From NCBI GenBank assembly GCA_017590115.1, contig JAGGNK010013558.1:15608126-15672125 (forward strand): a DNA stretch of 64,000 nt, written 5' to 3'. Of the stretch, positions 38,180 to 49,419 are shown in pieces. The stretch is from Montifringilla adamsi (taxonomy: Eukaryota; Chordata; Aves; Passeriformes; Passeridae). Under the pieces are notes generated by a model, which saw nothing but the letters and a program-made list of their open reading frames with translations, had not been told where the DNA came from and did not search any database. Numbering within the stretch: position 1 is the first letter of the stretch; each line of letters begins with the position of its first letter. A program made the position numbers and the translations under genes.

Positions 38180-38900
38180 CAAAAGGGCATTTTGGTAAAA
38201 GAATATTGCAGCTGCGTTGCCTGACACATCTTAGAAGATAGCGTCCACAGGGAGCAGGGGAGCTCAGCAAAATACTGGCAGATGTAAATAACAGTGTCAC
38301 ATTTTGGGATGAAAACCAGTTCATGGCTGTGCTCATTAAGAGCAATTTCTGTGTCTCTGCAAGGCTCCACGGAAATGGGGAGGTCTGCACCCCAGGCAGC
38401 AGATACTGCAGCGGCAGAGAGAGGAGACTCGCTCTGCACCGCTAATCCAGTTAATCCCGGTGATTTCAGGGTTCCCTCTGCAGCAATGCAGGGAGAGATG
38501 TCCCTGGGAGGAAGGGATGAGCCTGAAAGAAATAGTGGGCAAGGGCAAAGCAGCAGATTCCCCCTGGTGCTCCCGTTGTTCCAGGGTCTCTCCAGCCATC
38601 AGGCCACAATGGCTAACAAGAAGCGACACTTTCGTCCCCTGAAAATTTTACTGCTCAGCGGAAGCAACTAAGCTGTGCCTGGTGGACACAATTTTCCCCA
38701 AGGCCCTCATTTGGCAGCCCTTCCTGTGCTAAACCCACCGAGGAGATCCAAAATAGAGGCTGTCTGGAGGATGGGAGGAAGGAGCACACGGGCAGGTTCT
38801 GCTCCACCATCCAAGCTCCAGCCTGAGGTGCCCATCAGTAGGGCAGGAAAAAGCAGTGTGAGTTGGAAATGGCTGTAGAAAAATCTGTTTGGGATTCCAA
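38180..38900. promoter_or_regulatory. GC-richer block with paired TAATCC motifs
   Basis: A GC-richer stretch with several CpG sites contains two same-strand TAATCC words, at 38443-38448 and 38452-38457. Nine bases separate their starts. TAATCC is the classic site of K50 homeodomain factors (OTX, CRX, PITX, GSC). Overlapping open frames of up to 125 codons on both strands have no domain I know. An enhancer is a reasonable hypothesis but not shown. Confidence 0.3.
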
Positions 38901-41900
38901 GGGAAAAAAAATAAAAATAAAACACACCAATAAAATAAACTGAGAAATAAAAATGTGAAAGCCATTAAAAAACGTGGTTTAAACTTAAGAATAAATGCAA
39001 TGGCATAGTCACATTCTTTTAAAAGCTTTGCTCTGCTCAGAATGGCTTTGTTATTAGTGATTCTTAATGCATGAGATAGTGGTTTGGAATAAATCTTTAA
39101 GTAATTCAAAACAAGGACTCTTCAGTAAATAGTTGAAATTAAAGGGGGAGTTAGAGTCATCTGGTTTCCATTAGGATGATAAAATAGTTCACTTGAAACC
39201 TTTTACAAGATGCTTTGTTACTGGGAGGTGTCTGTGCATCTCACTCCATCACTAGCCATTTGACACAACATAAAAGGCTTCAAAAGCCATGCTAGGCTTC
39301 TTAATCAAAAACTAATTGTAATAGATATTGGGGAGTGTTAACACTGTGACCGCTAGGTTGTATCTTCAGTATATAAGCAGGAGTGAACATTAAACACAAC
39401 CCTGAGTTGATAGGGCTTATCAGAATTTCAGAGTTAAGTGCTAAGTACTGCAGCCCGGTATCTGTGTGCCGTTGCTTTGTACCACTTTTGGAGTTAATTG
39501 TGCTGTAGGACTTCATCTTCCCAACAAAATTTATAGCATTGGCAGAGAAATTGGAAGCCTGCTGAAGAAACTGCAGTTTACAGGAGTTCTGTGAAATCAT
39601 GGGGGGAAATATTGTGGTTTCTACTTCAGCATCTAAGAAGGGTTCCCTCCGTGGCCCCTCCCCAGCTCGCCCCATAATAAAAATGAATTGTTTCTCCCTC
39701 TTGAAGCTTTACTTGCTGCTAGTGCTGTAGAAAAGGAATTACAGCACCAGCTCCCCAAAACAATGCCTGCCCTAAAATTATCACTAAATTGTCATATGTG
39801 CATGCTTTACATTCCCATATGTCTTATGATTGTTGACATGAATATTCACAGTGCTCATGGAAACAGCTTTATTGATTTTACTGATACAGTGGGCTCACAG
39901 TTACCGATTTTAACTTAATTCATGCATTTTTCCAGATAACAGATGACCTTAATATTTACACACAATTGCACCATAATAAACCCAGGCCAAATCCTCTCCT
40001 GTTATGAACTGTTGAAAATGAGAGCTGCGTTTTTTTTAAGCAAGGGGCTCAGAACCAGGCTGTTGTACAGTGAGGAAATCAGAGACATGGCAATTTACCC
40101 CAGCTGAGAATGTAGCCCACAGTGTAAAATTCCTTGTTCAGTGCAGTAAAGTGCATTAAGGAGACTGCTATGTTATTTCTCATGAGTTCATTATAACCTG
40201 TATGCTACCAAAATCTCCAGGCAGCTGTGTTCCTTTTTACTCCAATTTCAAACAATATAATTAAAAAAGCATTTGATGAAATGTAGACACTTTTACCATT
40301 TACACTGGAATGCTGGCACCATCCAAAATCAGCCAGTCTGTAAATACCAGATTAGAATCTGTGTAGTCAAGGTTTTTACTCTAGGAAAGTGTACTCCAAA
40401 GAAAGTCCCAACCTTTCTTGGTGAAGAATAAGCTTTATTTGTAAAACCCATAATTATCTCAAATGTTCCGAGAAGCTGAGAGAGCTGAAAATGGTAAAGC
40501 AAAACATAAGGAAACAGTTTTGGGCATTTAAGTGAAAGCAAATAAGGATGATGTACTTTTTCCCTATTAGTTTACTATATAAATGAGAAGACATTACAGA
40601 GTGAAATTTAATTAAAGTAATTGACCAAATTGCATTTTGTAGTAGTTATTGTCGTTAGCAGCCCTGACTCCTCTGTCAAAAGGATTTGCTGAAGATTATT
40701 TCTAAGGGGTATTTATTATGAATATTAATCTCTCCAGTAAGTACCATCAACATATTAAAATTCACTTGAAGCACTTTATGGAAGACTGCAAACAGAAATG
40801 ACTGGTGAAAAACAAGGTGTCTAATCATGTTAGCTTGGTTCACACTTGGTTAAACCACAAGTAGAACAGAGAAAGGAGATATAATAAAATGTATATTGGT
40901 TATATTATGATGAAAATATGCTTAAAGGCTGCCTGATTTTCAAAGATACACAGCTGCACTACCAGGAACACTGATGACTCTGCTGTTTAGGGCAGGTTTT
41001 TAAATAGTCTTACACTGTCTCACTGGGAAAGTCTCATTCTCAGCCTGTGTGTTAATTTCTGTTTGATCTTTTCAGTGCTTGTTTGCAGGAAGTCTATATT
41101 TAAAGAAGGCTATACCTCCTATGGTTATAGAGAACTTGGTTCACAGGTGCCACCCACACTACTGATACCAGCAGTCAGCTTGGGTTTGGTATTCCATATC
41201 CCAAATTGCTTTGGTCAAGCCCCTCTCTTCAGTAGGGGGAAAGACACAACTTTTAATTACACTGTCCATATGAGGTGCTGCACAGAGTTTCATGGCTGTC
41301 TTTTCCAGCAGTTAGATGATGCATTTTCTTCTCTTCAGTTCTGTTCGGTCTTCTTGATGAGAAAATAAGAAAAGTGGAGGGAAGATGAGAAAGTAGGGAT
41401 TGGCACAGAAAGAAAAGCACAAAGGGAGAAAAACTAGGAAATCTTGATGTGCTTTTTTCAATTTTCCATGCTCTGGAGACAGGGTTTGAGGACTGATGGC
41501 TGTGTCCTGGAGGAACAAAAGGTGTTTTTGAGTTTGCCAGGGTTGCAAGATGCACTTTGGGTCAGTCTCGATCCTACTCAGACTCTCCTTATCCTTCCTC
41601 TCCTCTTCCCTTTGCTTTCAATATTTTTTCCTTCCCTTCCAATGAAGTCACCTGCAACTTTCACACCACCTGTGTTTAAAATAAACACCTGGCATCAGCT
41701 TAGCCCTAAGTATACACAAGTTGAGCATCCCAAGTTTTGTTGCAGCTCCGGACGGCAGATGCGCCTGTCCTTTTAATAAAGGCTCAGATCCACATAGTCC
41801 TAGTGCTCTGCCTCTGTTCTGCCAGGAGGCATTCCTTTCCCTCCCTTACGAAACAGGCTGAACATTTTCCCCATGTAAACATTGTTCCACATCTGTTCAT

Positions 41901-42570
41901 GCTGAAGAACATCAGAGCAGCACTTCCCAGAAACCATTCTGGCTATGTGTGACCAAATGTACCACAGAGGACCCAGCACGAGGTCAGGAATTTCCTCAAA
42001 GTTGAGGCTGGGAAGAGTCACTTCACTACAATGCCACAGTTACTAGGATAGCTTTTTTGTAGGTTTTATTCACCTATTAGCACCAGTCAGTGTGGCTGTG
42101 GCAGCACAAGCCCTCTGCACAGACCAGGGTTGTGGAGGCCACTAAAGCACCAACCTCAAAGTGAAAATCCCAAACTAACTCTGATCCTGAATAGAGAAAA
42201 AAAGAGAAGCCATTTCAATTGCTGAATATGACAAAAATCCTTAAGGGAGTCCACTGATTACACTACTGAGATTTGTATGAACTAACTAGGGTAAATAATT
42301 AGTCTATATTTTAATTAATATATCAGTGCCTGCTAGCACAATATAGTTAAATTTGTGTCACTATTAGAGCTGAATGAAAGAAAATTGTCCTATTTGTAGT
42401 GAAATTATAATCATAATCTTTCCAGGAAAAAAAGAAAGCAAGAAAAATCCTGCAACTCTTTTTGTGCTGAAGGAAGTCAAAAGGTGCCTTTAACTCACCA
42501 AGTGCCCATGTGCCTCTTCTCTAGGTAGCAAACCTGAATATGGCAAAAGTGTCTCTGGTGAACAGGGAAA
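38901..42570. other. Unique AT-rich non-coding DNA
   Basis: No gene is supported. Frames of 100-124 codons at 39301-39675 (minus), 41063-41368 (plus), 41253-41555 (minus) and 41444-41776 (plus) show no domain, and the last three overlap each other on opposite strands. Confidence 0.6.
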
Positions 42571-42575
42571 TGAGC

Positions 42576-42597
42576 CACACACACATATATATATGTG
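42576..42597. repeat. Compound (CA)n(TA)n microsatellite
   Basis: About five CA units run directly into about five TA units and end with TGTG. Simple sequence. Confidence 0.9.
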
Positions 42598-42753
42598 ACA
42601 CAGATCACAAAATGAGGGCTAAAAATACAGCTCAATTATTCAAAGTATATAATTTTTTTTTTCAAGCTTGACCTTGTTATTACATTGAAGCACCTGTGTC
42701 ACTTGAAAGGCGCCCTTCTTGCACAAACAAGAAAAAATATCTATGCATTGCAA

Positions 42754-42841
42754 TGCAGACTTTTCCCAAAACCTTGCTCCTCGAATAATATTGCAGGCTT
42801 TCCCCAAAATTTTGCTCCATGGATAAAGTTGCAGTTTTGGG
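42754..42841. repeat. 38-bp tandem repeat, about 2.3 copies
   Basis: The unit starting TGCAGACTTTTCCCAAAACC (42754) recurs as TGCAGGCTTTCCCCAAAATT (42792), and a third partial copy, TGCAGTTTTGGG, begins at 42830. The spacing is exactly 38 in both cases. The copies differ by several substitutions, so it is an old local duplication or minisatellite seed. Frames crossing it have no recognised product. Confidence 0.85.
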
Positions 42842-43010
42842 TAACAGAAAACTCCCTCCCTATGGAGTGTTAGCAGTGTTTTTACACAACCAAATATGAT
42901 CAAGACACAGAGTGGGTCTCTTTTCCTGCCTCCACAAATCAGACTTTCTTCCTTATTGCCAGAGGAGGCAGCTCTTTACCATCTTTCCATCAGGAGCAAG
43001 GATGGAGAGA

Positions 43011-43292
43011 TAATAGTTTTATAGAACAAGGGATAATGGTTTTAAGCCGAAAAAGGGAAAACTTAGATTGGATATTAGGAAGAAATTCGTTTCTGTGAGG
43101 GTGTTGATGCCCTGACACAGAGAAGCTGTGGATGCCCTATCCCTGGAAGTGTTCAAGGACAGGCTGGATGGGCTTGGAGCAACCTAGGAGAGTGGGTGGC
43201 ATCTCTGCCCAGGACAGAGGGTGGAACAAAATGATCTTTAAGGTCCCTTCCAACCCAAACCATTCTTTGACTCAATCATTTTATGATTATGA
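43011..43292 (+). mobile_element. CR1 LINE, 3' fragment, sense
   Basis: In sense orientation it reads 'agggataatggttttaagcc', 'ttggatattaggaagaaatt', 'cctggaagtgttcaaggaca', 'ggctggatgggcttggagca' and 'aggtcccttccaacccaaac'. It closes with the decayed 8-bp tail repeats (ATTCTTTG, ATTTTATGATTATGA). This is the CR1 3' UTR with its characteristic microsatellite-like terminus rather than a poly-A tail. It is heavily 5' truncated. Confidence 0.93.
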
Positions 43293-43621
43293 ATCCTTTG
43301 GACTTCTCTGCATAAGAGGTGCTGAGGATCGGCAGGAGCCCAGGGATGTGGAGGGAGAGCTCACCAGCAGAACAGTGTGATGGTGCCTGTTTTCTGACCA
43401 CTGCTCTGATGGCACCTAAAGACCAAGCTGGCCCACCCCAGGCCTCCAAAAATGACAGGGAGGGGCACTGATGGGGGAGCCTGAGACAGAGAACTGCTTT
43501 CCAGCAGCAAAGAGCCCAACTCTGCAGAGGAATCTTCCCTGTGGTGGCTCTGCAGGAGGAGAGGTTTTGCTTCCCAAGGTGGCAGCTGATCTCTGCTCAG
43601 TGGCAGCCAGCGCGAAACACG

Positions 43622-43690
43622 AGGGCTTGATTTTCAGAAGGTGGGAGGCTTAACACTGGCTGAAAATAAGACCCATGTAAGTTGTCAAGA
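43622..43690. mobile_element. Palindromic miniature-transposon-like remnant (third type)
   Basis: The outer words CTTGATTTTCAG and CTGAAAATAAGACC are near reverse complements, with a short centre. From memory the layout matches a reptile/bird palindromic repeat with 'gattttcagaggtgctgagc' arms. The coordinates of the ends are approximate. Confidence 0.4.
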
Positions 43691-43699
43691 CAGCAGTCA

Positions 43700-46500
43700 C
43701 CTTGAAAGATTTAGGCCACACTGTCTGGTTAGTTGGTTGTTCCCCTCACTCTGCCACATTTACCAACCCCCCCAAAAATTCCTTCCCATTCAAAAAGATA
43801 TTTGTTTTTGATCTCCCCATGAAAGTTATCACACTGGTTAATATTATTGTTCTTCCAAATTTTCCCACTTTTGGCCCACACAAGGCTGAGGATAGCTCCT
43901 TCCCTGCTGCCCCAGGACCACTTGTCAAAAACACAGAGTGAAGGGGAGGCACCACACAATTCAGTTTTAACATTAATCTTCCCACCGGCTTCTCATTACT
44001 TTGCCAATAAGATGATCTCCCTCACACCACATTTCGATATATTTGACATCTGTCATAAAACTCAGGTCACACATATCTGTCTTCTGGTAAAATGAGTCAT
44101 CCTACAGAGACCTGTGCCACACTGTTCAGGTCTCACCAGAAATAATTATTGATATATTGTCAACACATCCAGCCTACAGTATTAACAGGAGTCATAAATT
44201 ACAGCCTTTTTTCTACCCACTACCTAGCAGGGAAACAAGGGGACATACAGCAGGAAAACGGATATGGAAGTTGGGCAATGGATCCAGGCATGGCCTTTCA
44301 CTGTTTTGTAGAAAATTTGCAGAATATAAATATATTTAAGCAAATAAATAGTTTCAGGAATCATTCAAAACTAGCAATAACTTTCCCTTCGTTTTGGTCC
44401 TTTTAGGAATCATACGGTCCTGCTCTCTCATCAAACCAACCAGCCACAAACTCCCTAAAGCTTCTAGCTGATAAACAGTAGTTATTTAGGGAAGAATGGT
44501 TACAGACAGATAAAAGCTGAACTAGTCTCAGAATAATATCATTGACTGGATTGAGGAGAAAAATTTAACCTGTTCTTGGCAATTACTGTGCAAGATAAAG
44601 GCAACTTTTCTGTTTCATTACATACATGAGGTGCCCCCCAGCTGATTTCATTAACAACTTAGGCATTGGGTTATTATTCTGCTCTTTTTCTTCTAAACTG
44701 CAATCTCACACAGCTAGAAGAGATGGAAGCCAGAGACAGAAGAGAGGGAAATCCTTCCTCACAAACAGTGTCTGCTGCAGAACAGCCACAGGGTTCAAAC
44801 GCTGCTGTATTTCCCTTTTGGGGTTGCTTCAGTGGGTTCCCACCTCCTCTCAATTTAGGGACCCAGGGGCTCCCCTTGCTCCACGTTTTCATGTCGGAGG
44901 CACAAGGTCCAGGTGGTAACAACATCTTCCTGCAGGCCCAGAGAGAGGAGCATAAGCTTTGCTTTGAGGGCAGGACGGGCTGTGGGAGGGACTGGGAAGT
45001 GTGTGATAGCCATCACATGATGTTCTGCTCCATCGGCTGCAGAGCAGAGCCATTGGGCTGCTGTGATTCAGGTGTGCTGGGCTGCATCCAGGCAGGCTCT
45101 GACCTTGACCTTTAGCAGGTGAGTGCCTTGGTTTGCAGCACTCCTCCTGTGCTCTCTGGAGCTGGGACTGTGATTGCCTTGCTACAGACCGGAGAGGACC
45201 AGGACCACCATGGGGAGGTTCTCCCTGGCAAGGAAATTCATTTTGTACCAGTGAACATGCACAGGCTGCTGTGTTAGAGACAGGCTGCTGTTGCTGAGGA
45301 CAGGGGAGTTCAAACCCACCAAATATCACATGCACACAATGGGCAAGTTGTGGGAGAATATTCCTCGTATAAATTTATCACAAATCCCAATCTCCAGCTT
45401 CAGTGTCAAAATCTCAAACCTTTTTGTGCAATTCTCATTTGTTTTTGTGAGACCCCAGCTGGGATGACACTGAGAATGAGTTACCCAAGTAAGGGTGCTC
45501 TGCACATCACAGTAACACTCCACAGGCCCAGCAGCTGCTAAAATGTCACCTCAGTATTTTATGGTTTTAGCCCTTCCATATATACAGGAGCAGTGAGAGC
45601 ACCTCACACTAATTAATAAGCTGCTCTGTATCTTTGTGCATTACCTTTCTTTTCCCTCTTTGATTCATGTGCAAATTATTTTTAGAAAAGGGAAAAAGGT
45701 TTCAGGGAGGGGGGTTTAGGAAAAAGCAATGAAGTGAGGTCTGGCACTGCTCATCTGCTCTGTTCAGTGCCTCAGCAGTGTATTAGGTTTGTGGGAAAGT
45801 GGAGGAAGGGGAAAAATGTGAAAAGTCCCTTCGCTCCTGTCACCTCCTTCATCCCAAAACCTCCCAGGTCCTCAACAAGCACCAACTCCCTTCCTTCCTC
45901 CCCCTCAAAAAGCGCTGTGGTTTTACTCACAAAATCCTGGTAGGAATCTTTGCGCTGTGCTCTGCCCACTTTCCATCATCTTTCTAAGGGAAAGCTGTTG
46001 TTCCAAGGCAGTTTTTTTTCCTGGAGCACCTTGGGTGGCACACACCCAGGTTAACTGCCTTGGTGGCACCTCCAGCCTTACACTGCGGGCACCATGTGAT
46101 GGCACAGCCACCTCAGGTATTCGGTTCAGGTGTCGAGTTCTTGGGCAATTCTGGGCCAAGAAAAGTGACCTGCAGAGATCATTTTAAATCCTGCTAATTA
46201 CAGCATCCCTGAATCTGCTCCAGTTTTTTTTCCAGGTTGAATTTAGCAGATAGGAGTGCAGAAAGGCACTCTTGCTTTTCTTCTTGGGCACTGAGCTCTG
46301 ACACACCAGAGGATGTCGTCTTTCATTATTAACTTTGGCAGCATTTAAATTAAGTAATATCTTGACAGGGGAAAGGAAGGGAATGAAAGGCCCTGGGAAT
46401 ATTTTTTTTTCTTCTGTTTAATTGTACTGCATTTGATGTGTTCCAAAAAACACTAGAAAAGCTGCTCTTCAGAGACCAGGAAAAAAGTTTATAAACCCCC
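43700..46500. other. Unique non-coding DNA, GC-richer near 44.7-45.3 kb
   Basis: No gene is supported. Open frames of 149 (44666-45115, plus) and 148 codons (44889-45335, minus) overlap on opposite strands in a GC-richer patch and resemble no family I know. The plus frame is followed by a donor-like GTGAGT at 45119 but ends in its own stop just before it. Confidence 0.55.
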
Positions 46501-46701
46501 ACCAGTTGAGGTAGTTTGGCAGCACATAGAAGGATGGAGAATTATCATCTGTCCAGGGAAATCCACCCCCCACTCCTCCCAACCCTCTTTCAGCTGGTGC
46601 ACGCAAGATGTTCCTGCTCACTTCATCTTCAAACATTTAAACACTTTGAGGACCACACACCTACAGTGCGTTATTTGCAGGGCTTTCCGAGCCGAAATCC
46701 A

Positions 46702-46721
46702 GTGTGTGTGTGTGTGTGTGT
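46702..46721. repeat. (GT)10 microsatellite
   Basis: Ten perfect GT units. A candidate polymorphic marker. Confidence 0.97.
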
Positions 46722-46799
46722 ATCTGTGGGTGGGAATGGCTGGATAATGTTACCCTGATAGTTGATGATAATATTTCTACCAATTGTTAAGCTTCCTAA

Positions 46800-47200
46800 G
46801 TCTCCACTTTGCAAATGCTTCAGCGGATCGGTTTCTGAAAAACCCAGCTCTCCTTGCCTAGGGAAAGGGACGGGTCAATAACGCGTTTGTGCAGATTATC
46901 TTGGAGGCTCTGATTTACTCCAGAGGGAAAAAAAGTCTCCCTTACAGAAATGCACCTTTCTAAACACTTCAGGGGTCGCGTGGTTCACTGCAGGACTGTG
47001 TCAGTGCAGCCATAAAATGAGGCGGCCGCTCAAGCTGGCAGCGTAGCAGGTCCTGCAGAAACACAGATGTGCCGGGGCTCAGCTCGTCAGAAGTGGCTCC
47101 CTGCTTGTGAGCTCTCTGCTTTGGGTCCAAACAGACATTAGGAAAATGTGTGAGGAACAAGAGAGTGTGTTCCTTCAGTGTTTCAGGGGGAAAAAAGCGT
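46800..47200. promoter_or_regulatory. CpG-containing block with a NotI site
   Basis: The stretch carries many more CpG dinucleotides than its flanks, including AACGCGTTT near 46880, GGTCGCGTGG near 46975 and the NotI octamer GCGGCCGC near 47022. No repeat family is recognised and frames are under 70 codons. It is short and weak for a promoter CpG island, but retained CpG suggests a hypomethylated regulatory element. Confidence 0.3.
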
Positions 47201-49330
47201 GGGACGAGGGATGGTTTTGTTGAGTCAAATTCCTAATTCCCTTCAGACCTGTAAAGTCAGTGGGAGTTGCTTTTCTTTCATCTTAACATGCAAAGAGGGG
47301 TGAAGTTAGAACAAAGGAAGGTGGAAAAAAATAAAAAGGCTGTTTTTTATAGTGAGTTTAAGGAAAACCAAAAGAAGCAGTGTTCTTGGTGTAAGGACAA
47401 AGACCAAAGCAAACTACATTCTTCATAACATTTTATCTCATAATATTTTTTCAGATCCTGGCTTCTGAGAAGCCTTCTGCTCATCTTTGTTCCATTTCCT
47501 CCGCTGTGGTGACCCTTCTGGGCTATGCATGCCTCACACAAAGCATAATATCTTCTGGGACTTTGTTAAAATACTACTTAAGACCAGCTTCAAGCCCAGT
47601 TCTGACTTTATCACGCCTTTGCTTCATATTTTCCATCAGTGCATCCTCTTCATCCACTGAATTAAGGCACAAAATTCTTCTTTTATTCAAAGATATTTAC
47701 AAGTTAAATCCTCCATAACATTCTTCTCAGATGTTTTTGTCCCCAAAAAAATCAAACCTGACTGTACACTTCTCCCCCAAGTATTTGCAGTCTCAACATT
47801 TCTCAAACTCCACAAATTAACAATTACTTTTGGGGCAGGGATTCAGATTCTACCATTCCAAATTTACCTTAGACTGAGCAGTTTTGCACCTCAAGTTCTG
47901 CACAAATTTTTTGTTTAGTCTTGAGGCAGAGAATATCTTTTCAGAGATCCATGGGAGGCAATTTATGTATGTAAACCTGATTGTTAGAGTGTTTAAATCT
48001 GCCATAGAGGACAAAAATGCTGTGGATTCACAATTCAAAATGAGTTGAAAAATCACAGTTTAGATATTTGTAGATTTCCTGGTACTAAAAGGTTCCGACT
48101 TTAATAAAACCATCTGGATTCTACTGTAAAATATACAGTAAAAGCTTTGCTGTCCCCATCACAATGTTAGGCTCCCATACTCTTACCCTGAGAGCACCCA
48201 GGCTCTCTCTTTCTTCTGCAGGGCACCAAAGAAATAGATTATACAAAAAGTCTGTGCACAAGGGGAAAAAGCCCAGCACCAAGGCTAAGCTAAGCAACAG
48301 CAATGAATCACTCGTTTCATTGGGGAGGCAGAGAGCTCCAGTTTTGTTTATCTTTTGTGTGGACAAGTTGCCTGCTCTGGGTCCCTGTCTTTTTTGAAAG
48401 CCCCATCCCCCACCAGGCCCCAGCTGACAGCCCCATTGTCCCCATGGCTGTCGTGGGAAGTCATGATAGATGGCTGCACCCCGACCCTTTTAGGAGGTGC
48501 GTGTTCATGGCATGCTCAGAGCCCTCTTTTTGATCAATAGTCATTTTGAACCTTTCCTCTCGTGGAGACGCGCAGATGCATTTATGTTTATGATGTATGT
48601 ATGTATAAATAAGTGGCTGGAGAATTGTTAAGATGAGCAAAACCACTTCAAGAGGTTTCAGCATTCTGGAACCCAAAGCAGTGATATCTCATGAGTAAAT
48701 GTGGTCATTTGCAGTTTCTGCAGTATTTTTTTTTTCAGTATTTTAGTCAAAGGAAGAGCAGCCAGAATACTTTCATTGTGGGGAGCACAGAGACTTGAAA
48801 TAACTAGGGTTTGATACTAGCCATATTGCACTTCACTTTTCCTCAGCACAGAATGCCAGCTTGTTTCTTCAAATTAAGACAATATGCTTATAGTGATGAA
48901 CCTTATTGGCCATCTATCTTCCTTTTGTAATCTGGCTCTCATCAAGCTGAAATGAAGCCATTTCTTCTGACTGTGGCTGATTAAACACAGAGTAAACCTA
49001 GATCTCTGAGGAGGCTCTAATGATTCTCCACAGGCCTGGTGTCAGCCCAGCACCTGCAGCATTCAGCTTCCCCATTTCCATCATAAAATGAAGCATCTGT
49101 TACAGAGAAGTGTTATCTTTTTATCATCGATGGTATCTTTCTGTTTGAATTCACCTACCCCATTTGGTATAAATTACAGCCATTTCATATGTAATGAATG
49201 GTCACACAGGATGCACTCTGGTTATTGGGGGTTAAAAGGGCACAAAATCCTTTTACTAAACCTTTATTTAACTTGGTGAAAGTTAAGACTACATGGCTTG
49301 TGTAAAACCTTCTTTCTTACAACAAACAGG
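47201..49330. other. Unique AT-rich non-coding DNA
   Basis: No gene or recognised repeat. Open frames are at most 81 codons. Confidence 0.6.
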
Positions 49331-49343
49331 AGGAAATACTTAC

Positions 49344-49415
49344 CACAGCTTAATGCTGAAGCATTTTGATATTGCTTATCTAAATACTGGCCTTTGAGTT
49401 TTTTGGAAGCGATTC
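49344..49415 (-). other. Exon-like segment with strong splice signals, unassigned
   Basis: On the minus strand an acceptor (AATAATGTTTCTTCAG, just before 49415) and a consensus donor (GTAAGTATTT, after 49344) bound 72 bases. One of three frames is open: two bases, 23 codons and one base, i.e. phase 1 in and phase 1 out. The translation begins IASKKLKGQYLDKQYQNASA. I do not recognise it. The symmetric phase fits a cassette exon, but open frames of this size are common by chance and there is no supporting neighbour exon. It lies on the strand opposite to the candidate at 34242, so the two cannot belong to one gene. Confidence 0.2.
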
Positions 49416-49419
49416 CTGA

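Noticed and set aside
44666..45335. Overlapping 149- and 148-codon frames on opposite strands
   Set aside because: Long antiparallel frames in GC-richer DNA are expected by lowered stop frequency. Neither shows a domain.
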